Source: Prorocentrum cordatum (lineage: Eukaryota > Sar > Dinophyceae > Prorocentrales > Prorocentraceae). Taken from it: a stretch of DNA of 64,000 bases. The stretch is from positions 122,501 to 186,500 of the forward strand of contig CAUYUJ010018040.1 of assembly GCA_963575745.1 (NCBI GenBank), given 5' to 3'. The stretch's first letter is position 1, and each line of letters starts with the position of its first letter. The position numbers were made by a program, and so were the translations under genes. The notes beneath the pieces were generated by a model that searched no databases, was not told the origin of the DNA, and saw only the letters and a program-made list of their open reading frames with translations. Positions 60,857 to 64,000 of this stretch are shown here, in pieces.

Positions 60857-62034
60857 TCAAAAGCCGATGCGCGCGCAGTGGAGCCGCCCGCGGCCAACTA
60901 GGCAACCGCCCTGGCAAAACCGATTGGAACTAGGGAAATGGGCCTCCCACAACCAAACCACAACGGCCTCCCGTCTGGAAATGGGAATGGACTGACCAAG
61001 TTTCCCGCGCCCCCACCTCTGGAAAACCTGGGCGTTTGGGCCGCCCCTGATGAGTCGAGCAGGCACAGTCTCCCAGTCTTGCCTCGTCCAAGCCATGAGG
61101 TGGTGTCCCTTGTCGATGATGTGCAAATACTCAAAGGCATGAGTGAAGCCCAAATCACCCCCAAGGGTGACGAAGTTCTTGTGCAATGCAACTTCGGTTC
61201 CGACCAGAGTGCGCGCTTCCAAAGGAAACCTGATCGCGCAACGGTCGCCTGATATGTACGGGTTCAAGAAAGCAGTGTACGCAGAGAGAACCGACCACAC
61301 ATTAGTGTCGACAGTATGCTTCGCCCCGAGGTATTGATATTGCGGAGAATTCCCAATAACGCGTTGCAGATGCATAAAGTCAGCGTCTGTCTCTATCAGG
61401 AAATCTGGGTTCCGTCCGAAAAGCCATAATACTAACCAACTCCGCCCGCTCAGGATGAAAAGGAAGTTCGCGACCACAACACCACGCTCACGCTTCCCAG
61501 CGTGCCCAGCGTACAATGATGAAAGCCTTGAAACCTGTGGGTCGGACCCGTGCAAATCCTCATGCACGGGGTGCAATTGCAATGCGGACACAACCTCCTC
61601 CAAACTGCGGTCGCCCTCGCCCTCCCGAAATTTCCTCCGGGGGTTGATGGCGCCGCCCATCTGCTTGTACAGCGACACAGTCATGCAGCGCGGATCGCCC
61701 GATACGGTCTGGAGCTGCCACTCATCTTCGCCAGGGCAAGCTTCGGGGCGGGAGCGGCGCGCGGCATGCCGCGCCAGAAGCAAAGGGAAGCCGTCAGCAT
61801 GACCAAAGCCGAGAGGCAAAAACACGTGGCGGAATAAAGCAAACAGCACGTGGCTCGCTTTGCCCGCGTTCTTCCGAGCCCTCAACCCTTGCGCATTCCT
61901 CACGTCCTTGAAGGCTTCAACAGCTCGCTGCAATTTCTTGTCGCCCGCGCCGTCTGCGCGCCCGTGGCCGCCGCCGCCGTGTTTGTCCAGCCACTCGCCC
62001 AAAGGAGACACCTTTTTTTCCGAGGAGGCGCCAT
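60857..62034 (-). pseudogene. unidentified gene with frameshift in an A7 run
   Basis: The minus-strand ORF of 384 codons has only a GTG at its start (62011). 23 bp further upstream an ATG (62034) begins MAPPRKK in a different frame. The two frames join across a run of seven A (plus-strand T at 62013-62019), so a one-base indel separates them. The combined N-terminus would be basic, like a nuclear signal. The body has DKKLQRAVEAFKDVRNAQGL, MTVSLYKQMGGAINPRRKF, VVVANFLFILSGRSWLVLWL, FLIETDADFMHLQRVIGN, YQYLGAKHTVDTNVWSVLSA and GFTHAFEYLHIIDKGHHLMA, a normal-looking globular composition. No family is recognised. It could be transposon-derived, as are most genes here, but there is no motif to prove it. 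It may be alive if the indel is an assembly error. Confidence 0.45.
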
Positions 62035-62289
62035 GGGGGCCGTTTGAACCAACCGCGCGCGCGTGCTAGAGGCAAACTGGAACCGAAAACAAGCGAACAA
62101 AAGCAGGGGCGCGGGCCGCTGTTAAGGGAGCGCCCCGCGGCCCCGAACTCACGGTGAGGCCGCTGTCTCTGTGAGTGGCCTGAAAACCACCCCATGAGAC
62201 TACCCGCCAGAGACTTAAAAGGGGGTAGCTGTCACGCAGGCGTGACCTAAAGAGTCTCCCTTGGCTTCGGAGGTCTTACTTTAGTAAGA

Positions 62290-62700
62290 AAAGGACGGGG
62301 AGGAGGAGGGCGGGGGGGAGGAGGAGGAGGACGGACGGGGAAAACATGGGCATGAAGAGGAAGAGGAAAAAGGAAAAGGAGGAGGAGGAGCAAGAGAAGA
62401 CAGGAGGAAAAGGGAGGGGGAGGAGGAGGAAAAGGGGAGAGAGGAGGAGGAAAGCGAAACGATGGAGGAGGAGGAGGAGGAGAGGGACGAGGAAGAGGGG
62501 GCGGACGGGAAGGAGGAAGGGCGCGGAGGAGGGAGAGGAGGAGGAGGATGACAATGATGTGGAGGAAAAGGAGAATGATGTGGCGATGGCAAGGGCAGTG
62601 GGGAGAAAGAAAAAGAGCTGACGGACGGGAAAGAAGACGGAAAGAAAAGGAGGAGGAGGAAGAGGAGGAGGAGGAGGTGGTGGTGGTGGTGGTGGTGGCG
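62290..62700 (+). repeat. (GGA)n purine tract
   Basis: Purine on the plus strand with GGAGGAGG and AAAGGAG words, ending in (GGT)n at 62678-62697. Confidence 0.95.
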
Positions 62701-63415
62701 AACGCCATCTGATCCATCCGGCAACGCAATCAGAGCTTAAAGATCGGCGGGCGTGCGAATGTAGATAAGCACGTGCAAAAATATCTAGGCCTAGGCACGC
62801 ACATGGCCCCAAATAGGGACACCATGGGAGTTCATGCGCTGGTTCGCGAACGCAACGCACTCGGCAAAGAGAACGAGGACAAAGAGAGAAAACAAAAGGA
62901 CGAAGGCAAAAAGGGAGGCAAGAACAACCAGGAGTCCACGGAAAACATCCCGGTGTCCACGGACTGGTCAAGACAACCCGGAGTCCACGAAGGACGTCCC
63001 GGCGTCGCACCATTCCAAAGCGGAGGAAAAAACATTGGGGCGTCACCTACCGTAACTGAATGGCAGCAATCGCGGCGCCGCACCCATTGGATGAATGCTC
63101 GAGCCCGAAATAAACCAAAACTAAAAAACGCCGGCCGGGTAAACGCCGCCCCAAACGGGCTCCGGTCATATCCCCCCCCCCGGAGGCGACAGAGATGCAC
63201 CACTGGAATTCCTAAAGCACTTCGGTCAGGAATCCAACTCCTATCGAGCACGACCCTGAGCTGCCGGATTTTATATATCTGACCCTGACCACCGTGCACT
63301 AATACGAAAACTTAAAGTCCGACATTCTGCTGGGGCGGGCCGCAAGCTGCAAGAGCAGGCTTCTAAACGCGGATGCCGCCACGCACCTGAAGCCGAGTTC
63401 AAGGCGCATCGCGTG
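62701..63415. other. unassigned sequence
   Basis: A ~25-bp near-repeat (CCACGGAAAACATCCCGGTG / CCACGAAGGACGTCCCGGCG) lies at 62936-63006. No gene is recognised. Confidence 0.4.
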
Positions 63416-63730
63416 CCAGGAGGAGGAGGAGGAGAAGGAGTAGGAACAGGATGAAGGCAAAGGGTGGAGAAGCAGGCGCAGGAAATGTCGCGCGAGAGGG
63501 GGGCGAGGAAGAGGCGGAATGGAGGAGGACGAAAAGGGAGGAAGGAAGGGAGGGAAAGGAGGAGGAGGAGGAGGAGGAGGAGAAGGAGGAGGAGGTGGTG
63601 GAAAGAAAAAGATCACCAGATAACGAGCAGGAGGAAAAAGAAAACGAGGACGAGGAGCAGGAGGAGGTTGAAAAGGAGGAGGAGGAGGAGGACGAGGAGG
63701 AGGGGGAGGGGGAGGAGGAGGAACGACGTG
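63416..63730 (+). repeat. (GGA)n purine tract
   Basis: GAGGAG/GGAAGG/GGACGAGG words, purine on the plus strand for about 315 bp. Confidence 0.95.
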
Positions 63731-63779
63731 TCGCCCAGGCCTGCTGGTTCACGTTTGCGGAACGCTGCTAGCCATTTAG

Positions 63780-63910
63780 CGTCAGTTTGCGCACGCTTGT
63801 GCGCACTGCTGTCGAGGCCACTTTTGCCCCTTTGCAAAATTTTTGAACAATTTTGCGCACTTTTGCGCACTTTTGCAGCAAAAGTGCGCAGATCTGCGCA
63901 AAGTGGCATG
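63780..63910. repeat. TTTTGCGCAC repeats and palindrome
   Basis: TTTTGCGCAC is repeated from 63851. At 63864-63890, TGCGCACTTTTGC and its exact reverse complement flank one A. Further GCGCAC/GTGCGC words lie at 63788-63806 and 63886-63900. This small cluster of symmetric words is near the right window edge and its extent beyond is unknown. Confidence 0.8.
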
Positions 63911-64000
63911 TGGACAAAACTGATCAACACCGGGCCAACGTTTGTTTTGCAAAAGTTGACAGCCTTTCTCCGCACGGCGGCGCGAGAGCCACAAACGTGC

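Overview
The window looks like nuclear DNA of a dinoflagellate (GC-rich, gene-sparse and repeat-dense). The strongest marker is an exact copy of the 22-nt dinoflagellate spliced leader (DinoSL) at 16547-16568. Degenerate copies lie at 6800-6820 (minus), 28380-28402 (minus), 46264-46282 (plus) and possibly 50678-50705 (plus). Such genomic relics arise when trans-spliced mRNAs are reverse-transcribed back into the genome. There are no bacterial operons and no tRNA or rRNA genes I can recognise. The genus cannot be settled from the sequence.

Layout. 0-5 kb: a (TAG)n microsatellite, then unassigned DNA and three copies of a roughly 190-bp dispersed repeat (family A) among low-complexity GGCCTCTTGGG-type repeats (family B) and a foldback MITE-like element (family M). 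5.2-6.8 kb: a frameshifted DDE-transposase-like gene on the minus strand with an SL relic upstream. 7-10 kb: short-motif repeats. 10.2-16.5 kb: a broken LINE (LINE-A, minus strand) whose reverse transcriptase is split by a 2.4-kb block holding an 89-bp satellite. 16.5-17.8 kb: the exact SL relic, then an ankyrin-repeat ORF. 19.1-24.1 kb: a full-length, apparently intact LINE (LINE-B) with a 76-nt poly(A) tail. 24.5-28.6 kb: family B and C repeats. 29.1-32.1 kb: a second broken LINE (LINE-C, plus strand). 32.5-42 kb: microsatellites, repeat families, a 700-bp AGCTTTAGCTT minisatellite and second copies of M and A side by side. 42-46 kb: weak exon candidates and a gag-like pseudogene. 46.3-50.0 kb: a long frameshifted zinc-finger, hAT-like gene. 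50.7-53.2 kb: a probable two-exon gene for an Arg-rich protein with a LexA/signal-peptidase-like domain; its intron is built from palindromes and a 92-bp-arm hairpin. 53.4-54.7 kb: a ~535-bp tandem repeat. 55.5-56.7 kb: an ORF with a possible GIY-YIG-like domain. 56.6-63.7 kb: long purine/pyrimidine tracts, more family B and a frameshifted minus-strand gene. The last 150 bases hold TTTTGCGCAC palindromes.

Most recognisable protein-coding content is retroelement- or transposon-derived. The most interesting object is LINE-B. Its two ORFs are in the same reading frame, separated only by one TAG (followed by CGG), and ORF2 has no in-frame ATG before the endonuclease domain. This suggests stop-codon readthrough. 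The second is the 554-bp intron at 50776-51329, which has introner-like features (short direct repeats at both splice junctions, foldback interior). The third is the set of MITE-like foldback and ACATGT-core repeat families shared between 2.7-4.7 kb and 36 kb.

Limits: no database search or transcript was available. Gene models outside the LINEs are from reading frames and motif recognition only, and many apparent frameshifts could be real decay or assembly indels at homopolymers.
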